DNA of 64,000 bases from DATLGB01 sp038232275 (GCA_038232275.1 JBBSIC010000006.1:1-64000); one strand, 5' to 3'; positions 1 to 8,349 are shown, counted from the first letter of the stretch. Numbers and translations: made by a program. Notes: generated by a model from the letters alone, not told the origin.

Positions 1-1
1 C

Positions 2-631
2 CGCAAGGCGGGCCTGCCGATCATCGGCGACGACATCAAGTCCCAGGTCGGCGCCACGATCGTGCACCGCACGCTCGCCCGCCTCTTTCTCGAGCGCGGC
101 GTCACGCTGCTGCGCACGTCGCAGCTCAACGTCGGCGGCAACATGGACTTCTTCAACATGCTCGAGCGCGAGCGGCTGGAGTCCAAGAAGATCTCCAAGA
201 CCAACGCCGTCACGTCGATCATGGGTCACGAGCTGCCCGCGGACGACGTCCACGTCGGGCCCTCGGACTACGTGCCGTGGCTGACCGACCGCAAGTGGGC
301 CCACATCCGCGCCGAGGGCCAGGCGTTCGGCGACGTGCCGCTGAACCTCGAGCTCAAGCTCGAGGTCTGGGACTCGCCGAACTCGGCGGGCATCGTCATC
401 GACGCCGTGCGCTGCCTGAAGCTCGCGCTCAACCACGGCCTCGCCGGCCAGCTCGACGGGCCGTCGTCGTATCTCATGAAGTCCCCGCAGACCCAGCGCC
501 CCGACGACCAGGCGCGCCTGCTCACCGAGGAGTTCATCGCCAGGCACTCGCGGTCCCAGCAGGCGGCCGACGCCGCGCGCGCCGCCGCCGGCGAGCGGGC
601 CGACTCGGCCGCCACGACGGTCGAGCGCTGA
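2..631 (+). CDS. ino1: Inositol-3-phosphate synthase, C-terminal part (5' truncated by window edge)
   Basis: The reading frame is open from base 2, so the start lies outside the window and about 209 residues remain. It should convert glucose-6-phosphate to inositol-3-phosphate with NAD+, for phosphatidylinositol and mycothiol-type thiols in actinobacteria. The visible part starts with GDDIKSQVGATIVHR, the conserved active-site lysine region of the family, followed by LNVGGNMDFFNM and LNLELKLEVWDSPNSAG, all typical of the catalytic and tetramerisation domain. The last 30 residues are an Ala/Arg-rich tail with no domain. The family assignment is firm; only the 5' end is unknown. Confidence 0.95.
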   Translation, partial: RKAGLPIIGDDIKSQVGATIVHRTLARLFLERGVTLLRTSQLNVGGNMDFFNMLERERLESKKISKTNAVTSIMGHELPADDVHVGPSDYVPWLTDRKWAHIRAEGQAFGDVPLNLELKLEVWDSPNSAGIVIDAVRCLKLALNHGLAGQLDGPSSYLMKSPQTQRPDDQARLLTEEFIARHSRSQQAADAARAAAGERADSAATTVER

Positions 632-647
632 GGTCGAGCGGGAGTAG

Positions 648-860
648 GTACCGAACCATCTGTCCGAGGTGGTGGAACGTCTCGAGCGCGAGCACGGACG
701 TGTCGTCATCACCAAGCACGGCCGTCCCGCCGCCGTCGTGCTGAGCGTCGAGGATCTCGATTCGCTGGAAGAGACCCTCGACGTCCTCAACAGCGCGGCG
801 CCGATGGCCGATGTCCGCGCCGGGGTGTCCGAGCTGGCGGCGGCGATGCCGTGCCGCTGA
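648..860 (+). pseudogene. Phd/YefM-type antitoxin remnant, N-terminally truncated
   Basis: The frame reads VERLEREHGRVVITKHGRPAAVVLS, the hallmark of Phd/YefM antitoxins, followed by a typical EDLDSLEETLDVL C-terminal helix. The start is missing: in frame, a TAG at 645 is followed by VPNHLSEVVERLE, so the first eight or so residues of a normal antitoxin (which end in ..HLSELVERLE) are lost just behind the ino1 stop. A GTG at 669 could restart translation but would remove part of the DNA-binding fold. The remnant directly precedes a toxin remnant in the same frame. Probably non-functional. Confidence 0.6.
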
Positions 861-884
861 CCAAGGCCGAGGCTCTAGGTCTGA

Positions 885-1040
885 TCACAGACCGGTGACG
901 TCCAGCGACTCCGAGGTCGCCTGGACCTCCGCGGCGCACGGCGAGGCGACTACCGCGTGATCTACCGCATACGCACCGACCGGCGACGAGTCGATCTGAT
1001 CGCCGTGGAGCACAGATCAGACGCCTACAGGCCCCGCTGA
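885..1040 (+). pseudogene. RelE-type toxin C-terminal remnant
   Basis: From about 903 the frame reads QRLRGRLDLRGARRGDYR, continuing VIYRIRTDRRR and ending AVEHRSDAYRPR. This is the C-terminal beta-sheet half of a RelE/ParE ribonuclease toxin, whose consensus is ..LR.R.GDYRVIY....V....GHR..VY. The N-terminal half is absent and in-frame stops occur at 876 and 882, so the gene has lost its start and about 40 residues. Together with the truncated antitoxin upstream it marks a dead relBE-type module between ino1 and the ImmA/IrrE island. Confidence 0.6.
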
Positions 1041-1112
1041 CGACCGGGGGCGGTCCGTCGATCCCCGCCTGGGCCTTCCGCCACAGGATCCACTCACGGA
1101 TCGCGTCTCCAG

Positions 1113-2666
1113 CTACTCGAAGCTGCCGTTCGCCGATCCCGGAGCAAGCAAGCCTTCGACCTCAGCTCGTTGCACCAGGCTGCGCGGGACGACACCTAGG
1201 TTGGTGGCGTGTCGAAGCAGTGCGACCCGGCTCACCTCCAGCCGGTCGGCGACGTGGGCAAGTTCATCGAGGCCTTTCGACGAGTCCGACATGGCACCCA
1301 CCTCAGCCCGAAGCAACGGCTCCGGCATCAGCAGCATCGCCGAGAACGCGTTGGCCCGCTGCTCGAGTTCGAGTGGGGCCCACGGGCCGCTCGCCTCAGC
1401 GACTTCGCGAGCAGCGGAGCGATCGAACAGGATGTGGCAGAGTTCGTGCCCCTTGGTGAAGCGGCGTACGTCCTCCCGATCATGTAGCGGGTAATTCGGG
1501 TTCAACGCTATGGAGGGGATCTGCCCTGGCCCCGCAGCGGCCAGGCCCCGGATCGCAGCATCCTCCAGCGGCGTTTCGTGGACTTGGACGCCAAGCACCT
1601 CCAGCACCTTGTCGACGTCCACCGGGTTCGTCGGGTCGACGCCGAGATGCTCAAGGCAAGACTGCGCGAGCTCGTAGCCCTGGTGCCAGGGGGCCGAGCG
1701 AGGGTCGAGCCGGGCGGCAAGCTCCGACCATTCGTCGCCATCCGCGCGCGGCGCTTCGCCTTCGTGCGCGCTCAATGCCAGCAGGAAGCCGATCAGGTTT
1801 TCGACGTCACGCTCACTGATGTCCGGGGCGACGGCGCCGAACAACAGGCCGGCCTTCGAGGACCCGGCGATGAAAAGCCCCTCGCCTGGCGTGACGGCCT
1901 GCCAACCTCCTTCGAGGAGTCGGGCGGCAACGGTTCGCCACTTGGCGAGCATTTCGGCGAGGGAGCTCCCGAGCGCAGCCAACCACGCAAGCCGCTGCTC
2001 CTGGCGCTGCTGCGATTCGAGCGCCGCCAGCCCGTCGCTGAGCGCCCTCAGCCGCGCACTCGCAGGCCGGCGGCCCAGCAGCTCTGCCACGACCGCTCGA
2101 ATCATGGTCGCCAGCGGTAGCGCGACCTGAGCAGGCGGTAGCCGAGCGTTTCCCTGAGGGACGCTGAAGGCCAATTGGAGTGGCGCCCCTGGGATGAACC
2201 TTGAGTCCCAGGAAATCTCGACCTGATCTCGCCACCGGCGAAACACGACCTCGGGAAACAAGCCTCCGTCGCGGGCGGCGAGGAGGCTGTGCCTGGACCA
2301 CCACGGCTGCCAACCCGCGCCGCCGCAGAGCGGCTCATCGAGCGCCGCGTAGACCGTGTCGTGCAACGAGCGCACTGCGGTGGGAGCGGCAACACCGATC
2401 GGCGGTCGCTCTTCATGCAGGAGCGGATCCCAGTTCTCAACGAACCATTCGAGTACCGGCAAGAGATACCAATGGACCGCGTTGAGCGTGTCGCCAGTCT
2501 CGATTTGAGCACAGAGATTCCGCCCGTCGACCCAGATCTCAAAGGCCCCCCAGGAAGCCGAGACCTCATCGGTCACGCCGCGCCCTTCGAAAGGATCTGG
2601 GCTCAGGGCGATACGCACCGCGAATCGACTGGTGTCGCCAGTGAGAAACTCCCAGTTGACGCTCAT
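1113..2666 (-). CDS. ImmA/IrrE-type zinc metallopeptidase with unassigned N-terminal region
   Basis: 517 residues. The C-terminal part carries KGHELCHILFD, giving a gluzincin HExxH motif at about residues 407-411, and a downstream LEQRANAFSAMLLMP, the third-ligand helix of ImmA/IrrE peptidases, which cleave repressors in mobile elements or stress responses. The first 350 residues match nothing I recognise: a Trp-rich N-terminal region (WEFLTGD, WYLLPVLEWFVENWDPLL) then a helical middle. I chose the ATG at 2666 because it overlaps the stop of the upstream small gene (ATGA) and follows GAGGACAG. A 33-residue extension to 2765 is open but runs inside that neighbour. Unlike typical ImmA, no HTH gene is adjacent. 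Candidate defence or stress effector, inferred only. Confidence 0.75.
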   Translation of the reverse strand: MSVNWEFLTGDTSRFAVRIALSPDPFEGRGVTDEVSASWGAFEIWVDGRNLCAQIETGDTLNAVHWYLLPVLEWFVENWDPLLHEERPPIGVAAPTAVRSLHDTVYAALDEPLCGGAGWQPWWSRHSLLAARDGGLFPEVVFRRWRDQVEISWDSRFIPGAPLQLAFSVPQGNARLPPAQVALPLATMIRAVVAELLGRRPASARLRALSDGLAALESQQRQEQRLAWLAALGSSLAEMLAKWRTVAARLLEGGWQAVTPGEGLFIAGSSKAGLLFGAVAPDISERDVENLIGFLLALSAHEGEAPRADGDEWSELAARLDPRSAPWHQGYELAQSCLEHLGVDPTNPVDVDKVLEVLGVQVHETPLEDAAIRGLAAAGPGQIPSIALNPNYPLHDREDVRRFTKGHELCHILFDRSAAREVAEASGPWAPLELEQRANAFSAMLLMPEPLLRAEVGAMSDSSKGLDELAHVADRLEVSRVALLRHATNLGVVPRSLVQRAEVEGLLAPGSANGSFE

Positions 2667-2989
2667 TCTGTCCTCGGGTCGTCCCAGTAGCTTCGGACCT
2701 CCCGCTTTTTCACGCGGCCCTGCGAGATCCAACTCGACCGAATCGTCTCTGGCACCTCTTTCCACGCGACAGGGTGACCGTGCCAGCGATCGGGCGCGTG
2801 CTGGCGGGCGGCGTAGGCGCGAGCACCGTCTGTGCTCCAGCGTGGCTGGCTTTCGTCGCCGGCGGTCTCGCCATCCTCGAGCAGCTGCTGGGCGACCTCA
2901 GGCGCCATGTCACTAGGGCACAGAGAACCTCTGCGTCCTCGCTGCCACGGATGCTTGTGCTTGTCATTGACATCGCCCTCGTAGATCAA
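2663..2989 (-). CDS. Small protein co-transcribed with ImmA/IrrE-type peptidase
   Basis: 108 residues, soluble, mixed charge. I recognise no named family, but the second half (AARQHAPDRWHGHPVAWKEV, then PETIRSSWISQGRVKKREVRSYW) looks like a real conserved domain rather than a shadow. Its stop overlaps the start of the peptidase gene by ATGA, so the two are almost certainly translationally coupled. The start is uncertain: TTG at 2989 is the first available codon and lacks a clear Shine-Dalgarno sequence. An N-terminal KHKHPWQ stretch and a lone LCP motif could bind metal, but that is speculation. Possible partner, sensor or immunity factor of the peptidase. Confidence 0.6.
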   Translation of the reverse strand: MIYEGDVNDKHKHPWQRGRRGSLCPSDMAPEVAQQLLEDGETAGDESQPRWSTDGARAYAARQHAPDRWHGHPVAWKEVPETIRSSWISQGRVKKREVRSYWDDPRTE

Positions 2990-3007
2990 GGGTGCAACGG
3001 TATCCGT

Positions 3008-3493
3008 ATGACTCGTGGCAGAGTGGACACGAAGCCGCTACGCCCGGAAGGCTGCCCGGATGCCGATCGTCGCGCGGACGTCGTGAGTCTCGTCGACGCG
3101 CCGTCCCAGCCCGCCGAGCCGAAGAGACCGACTGGCGAGGCCACGGGCTTCTGGGCCGGTCTGCGGCCGGCGCCTGCCCCGGCGATCCGGCGCAGGACGT
3201 TCACGCCCGGCAGTGCTGCCGTGGCGAGCGCCGTCGACCGTGCCATCCGCGTGGGCGTCAAGGCGGCCCTGCGCCACTGCGAGACCGCCGCGGATGCGCT
3301 CGACGCCGCGATCTTCTTCGTGTCCCACGGCGTGCTGGCGAGCGCGGCCGCCGGAGGCGACGTGACGATCGCCGGCTTCATCGATGCCCTCGACGAGGTG
3401 CCCCAGGCGCAGCGCGACGCGCTCAAGCGGGACCTCGCCTGGCTGCAAGCCCTGCGGTGCGAACCCTGGCCGGCGGTGACCGGCAGCGGCTGA
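3008..3493 (+). CDS. Hypothetical protein, helical C-terminal half
   Basis: 161 residues if started at the ATG at 3008. The first 70 residues are Arg/Pro-rich and low complexity. From about residue 75 the protein becomes regular and helical (AVDRAIRVGVKAALRHCETA, AIFFVSHGVLASAA), with third-position GC like neighbouring real genes. I do not recognise a family and see no membrane segment or signal peptide. It sits alone between the divergent ImmA/IrrE module and the glycosyltransferase gene. A start inside the low-complexity part is possible. Moderate confidence that this is a gene at all. Confidence 0.5.
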   Translation: MTRGRVDTKPLRPEGCPDADRRADVVSLVDAPSQPAEPKRPTGEATGFWAGLRPAPAPAIRRRTFTPGSAAVASAVDRAIRVGVKAALRHCETAADALDAAIFFVSHGVLASAAAGGDVTIAGFIDALDEVPQAQRDALKRDLAWLQALRCEPWPAVTGSG

Positions 3494-3623
3494 TCGATGG
3501 ACTGGCCGGCGCTCGCCGGCGGCTCTGACTGTCGTGGGTCACCGATTCGCCGGCAGTCTCGGCGGGCTGGGCCGGGCTCCGGGCTGACCGCTGCGGCGCC
3601 GGCCGGGGTCTAGGATCCCGCCG

Positions 3624-5522
3624 GTGCCGCCGCTCGCCATCGCGCAGGTCACGCCGTACCCGTGGGAGGACGCGCACGAGGTCAACACCTACGTCGAGAT
3701 GCTCTCGCGCGAGCTGGCCGGCCGCGGGCACCGCGTCCTGATCGTCGCGCCCAGCCGCAGCCCCGCGCTCGTGCGCGCGTCGCGGCGGCGCATCCGCTCC
3801 GGGGAGCCCTTCGACGCCGGCGTGAACCCGACGGTCGTCGCCGTCGGCGAGCTGCTGCCCACGCTGTCGCCGCGGCGGGCGATCCCGAGCCTGCCGGTGG
3901 ACATCGCGCGCACGATCGAGGAGCTGCTCGGCGCCGCCGACCTCGACGTCGTGCACGTGCACGAGCCGTGGGCGCCCAGCGCGTCCTCGGTGGCGCTGCG
4001 CCATTCCCGCGCCCTGAACGTCGGCACCTTCCACATGCCGGCGGAGCGGATCCTCTCGACCCAGGTCGCGCGGCGCTTCGTGGAGCTGTTCTTCGGGCGC
4101 CTGGACGCGCGGCTGGCGTCCTTTCACGCGACGGCCGAGCTGCTGCAGCGGTCCTTTCCCGCCGGCTACGAGGTCCTGCGGCCGGGCGCCACGATCGTGG
4201 AGCGCGGGGCCACGGCCGCGGACGAGCCGGTGCACATCGCCTTCTGCGCGCTGGAGGAGCGCGCCGCGCTGCGGATCTTCCTGCGGGCCCTGCGGCGGCT
4301 GCCGGAGGAGCTCGACTGGCGCGCGACGGTCTACGCGCCCGGCGGCGTCGTGCCGGCGAGCGCGACGCGCGTCAGGCTGCGCGACCGCGTCCGGATCGTC
4401 AGCGAGGACGACGCCACGCCGGACGGGGTGCTCGCCGGCGCCGACCTCGTGGTGGCCGCCTCGACCGGGATCGCGCCCTCGCCCGGGCTGATCCTGCGGG
4501 CGCTGGGCGCCGGCGCCGTCCCGGTCGTCTCCCGCCTGCCGGCCTACGAGGAGGTCGTCTCCGACGGCGACGCGGGCCTGGTCTTCGAGCCGGGGGACGT
4601 CGACGTGCTCGCGGCGCAGCTCGAGCGCGCGGTGGGGGACGCCGGCCTACGCGCCCGCCTGCGCGACGGGGGCGAGGCGCTGCGCGCCGACCTCGCCTGG
4701 AGCCGGGTCGCCGACGACGTCGAGGCCGTCTACGCGCGGCTGACCGCGCGCCGCCACGACGGACGCGGGGACGCCGCGGTGGCGGAGCGGCTGCGCGACC
4801 GGGCGCTGATCGACGTCGACCTGCACATGCACACCGACCACTCGCACGACTGCGCGACGCCAGTCGAGGCGCTGCTGGCCGCCGCGCGCGACCGCGGCCT
4901 GGGCGCCATCGCGGTGACCGACCACAACGAGATCTCCGGCGCGCGCGACGCCGCCCGCAAGGCGGCCGACTACGGCGTGAAGGTGATCGTGGCCGAGGAG
5001 GTCAAGACCGCCGAGCAGGGCGAGGTGATCGGCCTCTTCTTGCAGGAGAAGATCCCGCGCGGGCTCACGCTGCAGGAGACGATCGCCGAGATCCGCGCGC
5101 AAGGCGGCCTCGTCTACGTCCCCCATCCCTTCGACCGGCTGCACGCCATCCCCGACTACGAGCACCTGCTCGACGTGGTCGACGACGTGGACGTCATCGA
5201 GGTCTTCAACCCGCGCATCGCGCTGCCCGCGTTCAACGAGGAGGCGGTGCGCTTCGCCGCCAAGTACCGGATCGTCGGTGGCGCCGGCTCCGACAGCCAC
5301 GTCGCCCGGGGCCTGGGCAGCGTTCGCATCCGCATGCGCGACTTCGACGGGCCCCAGGAGTTCCTCGAGTCCCTGCGCGAGGCGGACATCGTCGCCCGCC
5401 CCTCCGCGCTGTACTACGCGGGCGTGCAGGCCCTGAAGTTCCTCCAGACCAAGGCGACCCCGGCGACCGCCCGCAAGGCCTCGCGGGACCGCCGCGTGCG
5501 CCGGGCGACCCGCAACCTCTGA
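3624..5522 (+). CDS. Glycosyltransferase family 4 / PHP phosphoesterase fusion
   Basis: 632 residues with two domains. Residues about 1-375 are a GT-B glycosyltransferase: an N-terminal Rossmann half (IAQVTPYPWEDAHEVNTYVE, HVHEPWAPS) and a C-terminal half with SRLPAYEEVVSDGDAGLVFE, the sugar-nucleotide region of GT4 enzymes. Residues about 395-600 are a PHP metal-dependent phosphoesterase with DLHMHTDHSHD, TDHNEISG, PHPFDR and GSDSH, supplying the His/Asp ligands of a trinuclear centre. The start is GTG at 3624; its stop shares an A with the next ATG, so the two genes are coupled. The fusion suggests that sugar transfer and phosphate removal occur on one pathway, perhaps on a phospho-glycolipid. 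Substrates are unknown. Confidence 0.85.
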   Translation: MPPLAIAQVTPYPWEDAHEVNTYVEMLSRELAGRGHRVLIVAPSRSPALVRASRRRIRSGEPFDAGVNPTVVAVGELLPTLSPRRAIPSLPVDIARTIEELLGAADLDVVHVHEPWAPSASSVALRHSRALNVGTFHMPAERILSTQVARRFVELFFGRLDARLASFHATAELLQRSFPAGYEVLRPGATIVERGATAADEPVHIAFCALEERAALRIFLRALRRLPEELDWRATVYAPGGVVPASATRVRLRDRVRIVSEDDATPDGVLAGADLVVAASTGIAPSPGLILRALGAGAVPVVSRLPAYEEVVSDGDAGLVFEPGDVDVLAAQLERAVGDAGLRARLRDGGEALRADLAWSRVADDVEAVYARLTARRHDGRGDAAVAERLRDRALIDVDLHMHTDHSHDCATPVEALLAAARDRGLGAIAVTDHNEISGARDAARKAADYGVKVIVAEEVKTAEQGEVIGLFLQEKIPRGLTLQETIAEIRAQGGLVYVPHPFDRLHAIPDYEHLLDVVDDVDVIEVFNPRIALPAFNEEAVRFAAKYRIVGGAGSDSHVARGLGSVRIRMRDFDGPQEFLESLREADIVARPSALYYAGVQALKFLQTKATPATARKASRDRRVRRATRNL

Positions 5523-6175
5523 TGCAGCGGGAGGGAAAGTCGCCCGCCGAGGGGAACTCGCTTGGCGGAATGCCCGCCACGGACGACGAGATCCGCGAGA
5601 AGTACCTGGAGCGCGCGATCCGCGAGCTCAACCACTTCACGCGCGACCTGCAGGCGTGCGCGCTCTGCCCGCGCGGCGACCACATGCCCGTGCTGGGCTC
5701 CGGTCACCCCCAGGCCGACGTGTTCATGGTCAAGTACGCCCCGTCGCACGCGGAGATCGAGGAGGGCGTCGCCTACTACGGCCGCGCCGGCACGGCGATC
5801 ATGAAGTCGCTCAAGCGCCTCGGGATCGATCCGCTGCTGGTCTACGGCACGCTGTGCGTCAAGTGCCCGGTGCCCGACACGGCGCTGGCCGCGCCCGAGT
5901 GCATCGCCCGCCTCATCGAGGAGATCGCGATCGTGCAGCCCCGGATCGCCGTCGTCATGGGCGAGCACGCGCTGGCCACGCTCAACGACATCCAGCTGCC
6001 GCTCGCCCGCGCGATCGAGCCGGTCGGCGGGATCATCCAGAAGCTCACTCCGAGCATCGACGCGCTCTACACGCCCGACATCGACCACGCCCTCGACGAG
6101 GAGGACGCCAAGCGCGCCTTCTGGTCGAGCTTCCGCGCGCTCGGCGCGTGGTACGCGAACTTCCCCCCGTACTAG
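5522..6175 (+). CDS. Uracil-DNA glycosylase superfamily protein, family 4-like
   Basis: 217 residues. Four cysteines in the family 4 arrangement (CALCPRGD, then LCVKCP and a PEC about ten residues on) would hold a 4Fe-4S cluster. The core YGRAGTAIMKSLKRLGID and IAVVMGEHA fit the superfamily. The usual motif I, GEGPG/GEAPG, is replaced by VKYAPSHAE, so canonical uracil excision chemistry cannot be assumed. The ATG at 5522 overlaps the stop of the GT-PHP gene (TGATG). A start at 5570 (MPATDDE) would remove an unconserved leader. It could repair another lesion or bind DNA without cutting. Confidence 0.8.
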   Translation: MQREGKSPAEGNSLGGMPATDDEIREKYLERAIRELNHFTRDLQACALCPRGDHMPVLGSGHPQADVFMVKYAPSHAEIEEGVAYYGRAGTAIMKSLKRLGIDPLLVYGTLCVKCPVPDTALAAPECIARLIEEIAIVQPRIAVVMGEHALATLNDIQLPLARAIEPVGGIIQKLTPSIDALYTPDIDHALDEEDAKRAFWSSFRALGAWYANFPPY

Positions 6176-6178
6176 CCC

Positions 6179-7117
6179 TCAGATCATGATGACGACCTTG
6201 CCGAACTTCCCGCTGCGCTGGAAGTAGGCGTAGGCGTCGGCGGCCTCCTCCATGGCGAAGGTGCGGGCGACCGGGAGGGCGAGGTCGCCGGAGGCGAAGC
6301 CCGGGAGGACCATCTTCTCAACCAGGCGGGCGGCGGTCGCCTTGTCCTCGAGCGAGCGGGCCCGCAGCGTGGAGGCGTGGATCGAGCCGCGCTTGCCCAT
6401 CAACGCGAGGAGGTTGATCTCGGTCTTCGCGCCCGCGCCGACGCCGATGACGACGATCCGGCCCCCCATCGCGAGGGCGTTGAGGTTGCCCTTGAGATTC
6501 GGCGCGCCGACGAGCTCGAGGATCACGTCGTACGGCCCCTCTTCCTCGAAGCCGGCCGGGTCGATCGCGTGCACGCCGAGGGCGGCGATACGGGCGCGCG
6601 ACTCCTCGCTGCGGACGGTCGCCGTCACGCGGGCGCCAGCCATCTGGCCGAGCTGGACGGCCGCGCTGCCGACGCCGCCCGCGGCGCCGTGGACGAGCAG
6701 GCGCTCGCCGCACTGCAGGCCGCCCTGGGTGAAGAGCGCGTCGTGGGCGGTCGTGTAGACCTCCGGCGTGCCGCCGGCCGCCTCCCAGTCGAAGGCCTCG
6801 GGGACGGGCATGACGAGGCGCTCGTGGACGGCGATCAGCTCGGCCTGGCCGCCGCCGCCCCCGATCGACATGACGCGGTCGCCGGGCTCGAAGCGCTGCA
6901 CGCCCGGGCCGATCTCGGCGACCTCGCCGGCGAACTCGAGGCCCGGGATGTCGGCCGGCCAGCCGGGCGGCGCGGGATAGACGCCCTTGAGCTGCATGAT
7001 GTCGGCGCCGTTGAGCCCGGCGGCCCGGACGCGGACGAGGATCTCGCCGGCGACCGGCGCCGGATCGGGGTGCTCTTCGACGACGATGGCGCCGTCGCGG
7101 ACGGTCACGGCTCGCAT
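6179..7117 (-). CDS. NADPH:quinone oxidoreductase-like zinc-independent MDR protein
   Basis: 312 residues, the usual size for quinone oxidoreductases of the medium-chain dehydrogenase superfamily. The N-terminal GroES-like domain has AAGLNGADIMQLKGVYP and PGLEFAGEVAEIG. The Rossmann part has VHGAAGGVGSAAVQLGQM, a NADPH-binding AAGGVG motif. The zinc ligands of alcohol dehydrogenases are absent. I chose the ATG at 7117 because MRAVTVRDG is the family's usual N-terminus; the 48-residue extension upstream is Arg-rich and unlikely. It is convergent with the UDG-like gene, only three bases apart. It probably reduces quinones or enones in the cytosol. Confidence 0.9.
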   Translation of the reverse strand: MRAVTVRDGAIVVEEHPDPAPVAGEILVRVRAAGLNGADIMQLKGVYPAPPGWPADIPGLEFAGEVAEIGPGVQRFEPGDRVMSIGGGGGQAELIAVHERLVMPVPEAFDWEAAGGTPEVYTTAHDALFTQGGLQCGERLLVHGAAGGVGSAAVQLGQMAGARVTATVRSEESRARIAALGVHAIDPAGFEEEGPYDVILELVGAPNLKGNLNALAMGGRIVVIGVGAGAKTEINLLALMGKRGSIHASTLRARSLEDKATAARLVEKMVLPGFASGDLALPVARTFAMEEAADAYAYFQRSGKFGKVVIMI

Positions 7118-7243
7118 GACGCGAGGGTACCTCTCAGACGGGCCCGGCGCGCACGGATTGCGCGCGCGTCGGCTTTGCGGGACCGGCTCCGCGTCGTGCG
7201 GTGCCCGCCCGCGACAGAAACGCGGCCGTTCAAACAGCCGCTT

Positions 7244-7274
7244 GTGGCACTTGCCACGCAATCATCTCTACACT
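7244..7274 (+). promoter_or_regulatory. Inverted repeat and -10-like box upstream of lipase gene
   Basis: The sequence GTGGCA-CT-TGCCAC at 7244-7257 is a perfect 6-bp inverted repeat in an otherwise GC-rich gap. A TACACT box at 7269-7274 lies 11 bases before the ATG at 7286. The TTGCCA inside the palindrome is too close (12 bp) to be its -35. The layout suggests an operator overlapping a promoter for the downstream gene. No regulator gene is adjacent. Confidence 0.35.
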
Positions 7275-7285
7275 AAACAGAATAA

Positions 7286-8110
7286 ATGTCCGATGAAGAG
7301 GGAAAAAGCTGCCTTCCGATGGACATTCGACTCCCACATCCCCACGTGCCGCCGATGTGGCGCGAGAGCCTCGTCGGCCTCGAGGCCGTCAATCTCGTGC
7401 GCAGCCCGGAGTGGCACGGCGTCGGACAGGCCCCCGGGGACGGGCGCGCGGTGATGCTGATCCCGGGCTACCTCGCCGGAGACGCCTCCCTCTCGGTGAT
7501 GACCCGCTGGCTGCGTGGCCTCGGCTACCGGACCCGCAAGGCCGGCATCCGCTCCAACGTCGACTGCTCGCACGCGGTCTGCGTCGCGCTCGAGGAGCGC
7601 CTGGAGCGCATGGCGGACACCACGGGCGAGCGCGTGTCGATCATCGGCCAGAGCCGCGGCGGCATGATCGCCCGCGCCGTGGCCGTGCGCCGGCCCGACC
7701 TCGTGGCCGGCATCGTCACGCTCGGGTCCCCCGTGCGCGGGATGCTGCACGTGCACCCGCTCGTGCTCGGCTCGATCGGCGCCGTGAGCGCGCTCGGGCG
7801 CCTGGGCGTCCCGCACCTGTTCACGCTGGGGTGCCTGCGCGGCGAGTGCTGCCGCGAGTTCCGCGCCGCGCTGACCGCCGAGGACTTCCCCGCAGACGTG
7901 GGCTACAAGGGCATCTACTCAAAGCGCGACGGCATCGTGTCCTGGAAGGCGTGCCTGGACCCGGCGGCCGACCAGATGATCGAGGTCTCCTCCTCGCACT
8001 GCGGCATGGCGTTCAACCCCGCGGTCTACGGCGTCGTCGGCCGCTCGCTCGCCGGCTTCGCCGACGCGCAGGATCAGCCGGTGTGGACGGCCTGGGCGCA
8101 CGCGGCGTAG
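7286..8110 (+). CDS. Alpha/beta-hydrolase, lipase/esterase-like
   Basis: 274 residues. Visible motifs are LIPGYLAGD (oxyanion region), GQSRGG (nucleophile elbow with Ser), and SSHCGM near the C-terminus supplying the likely catalytic His. Asp probably comes from SKRDGIVSW. There is no clear signal peptide, so it may be cytosolic or peripheral. Two starts are possible, ATG 7286 and ATG 7319; the second gives MDIRLPHPHVPP. The first lies close behind a promoter-like box. Several Cys (CLRGECC) could form a disulfide if exported. Substrate unknown; PGAP-1/EstA-like lipases are the closest class I can name. Confidence 0.8.
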   Translation: MSDEEGKSCLPMDIRLPHPHVPPMWRESLVGLEAVNLVRSPEWHGVGQAPGDGRAVMLIPGYLAGDASLSVMTRWLRGLGYRTRKAGIRSNVDCSHAVCVALEERLERMADTTGERVSIIGQSRGGMIARAVAVRRPDLVAGIVTLGSPVRGMLHVHPLVLGSIGAVSALGRLGVPHLFTLGCLRGECCREFRAALTAEDFPADVGYKGIYSKRDGIVSWKACLDPAADQMIEVSSSHCGMAFNPAVYGVVGRSLAGFADAQDQPVWTAWAHAA

Positions 8111-8144
8111 CGCGGTCAACGGCCCACAGCCGCGTCTGGGCGCC

Positions 8145-8338
8145 CTACCCTCGCGCTCGGAGCTGCGCGCCGAGCTCCGCATGGCCGCTGTGCTCTGCCC
8201 AGCCGGTGAGACTCTGCCCGACGGAGGCGGCCACGGCCTCAGGCGTCCCGTCATGTGCCGAGGCGAGCAGGCCCGCGGCCCGTTCCTCGTAGTAGGCGAG
8301 TTCCTCGTGAAGGCGGGCTGCATTTAGGCGGCGAGCGT
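8145..8338 (-). pseudogene. Possible small-gene fragment without start codon
   Basis: On the minus strand a frame reads LHEELAYYEERAAGLLASAH and continues helically to ELGAQLRARG before a TAG at 8145-8147. The composition is that of a real acidic helical protein and the codon use matches the host. No ATG, GTG or TTG precedes it: an in-frame TGA lies just upstream, overlapping the start region of the divergent gene at 8350. It is either the tail of a decayed gene or uses an unusual start. Not recognised. Confidence 0.35.
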
Positions 8339-8349
8339 ATCCTGAGACG

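Noticed and set aside
2774..3007. N-terminal extension of the hypothetical protein ending at 3493
   Set aside because: It is antisense to the small protein gene at 2663-2989, whose sequence is more protein-like.
3662..5521. Very long open frames overlapping real genes, e.g. on the plus strand within the GT-PHP gene and on the minus strand at 16375-19341
   Set aside because: Arg/Ala/Pro-rich shadow translations of GC-rich codons; the real frames contain the conserved motifs.
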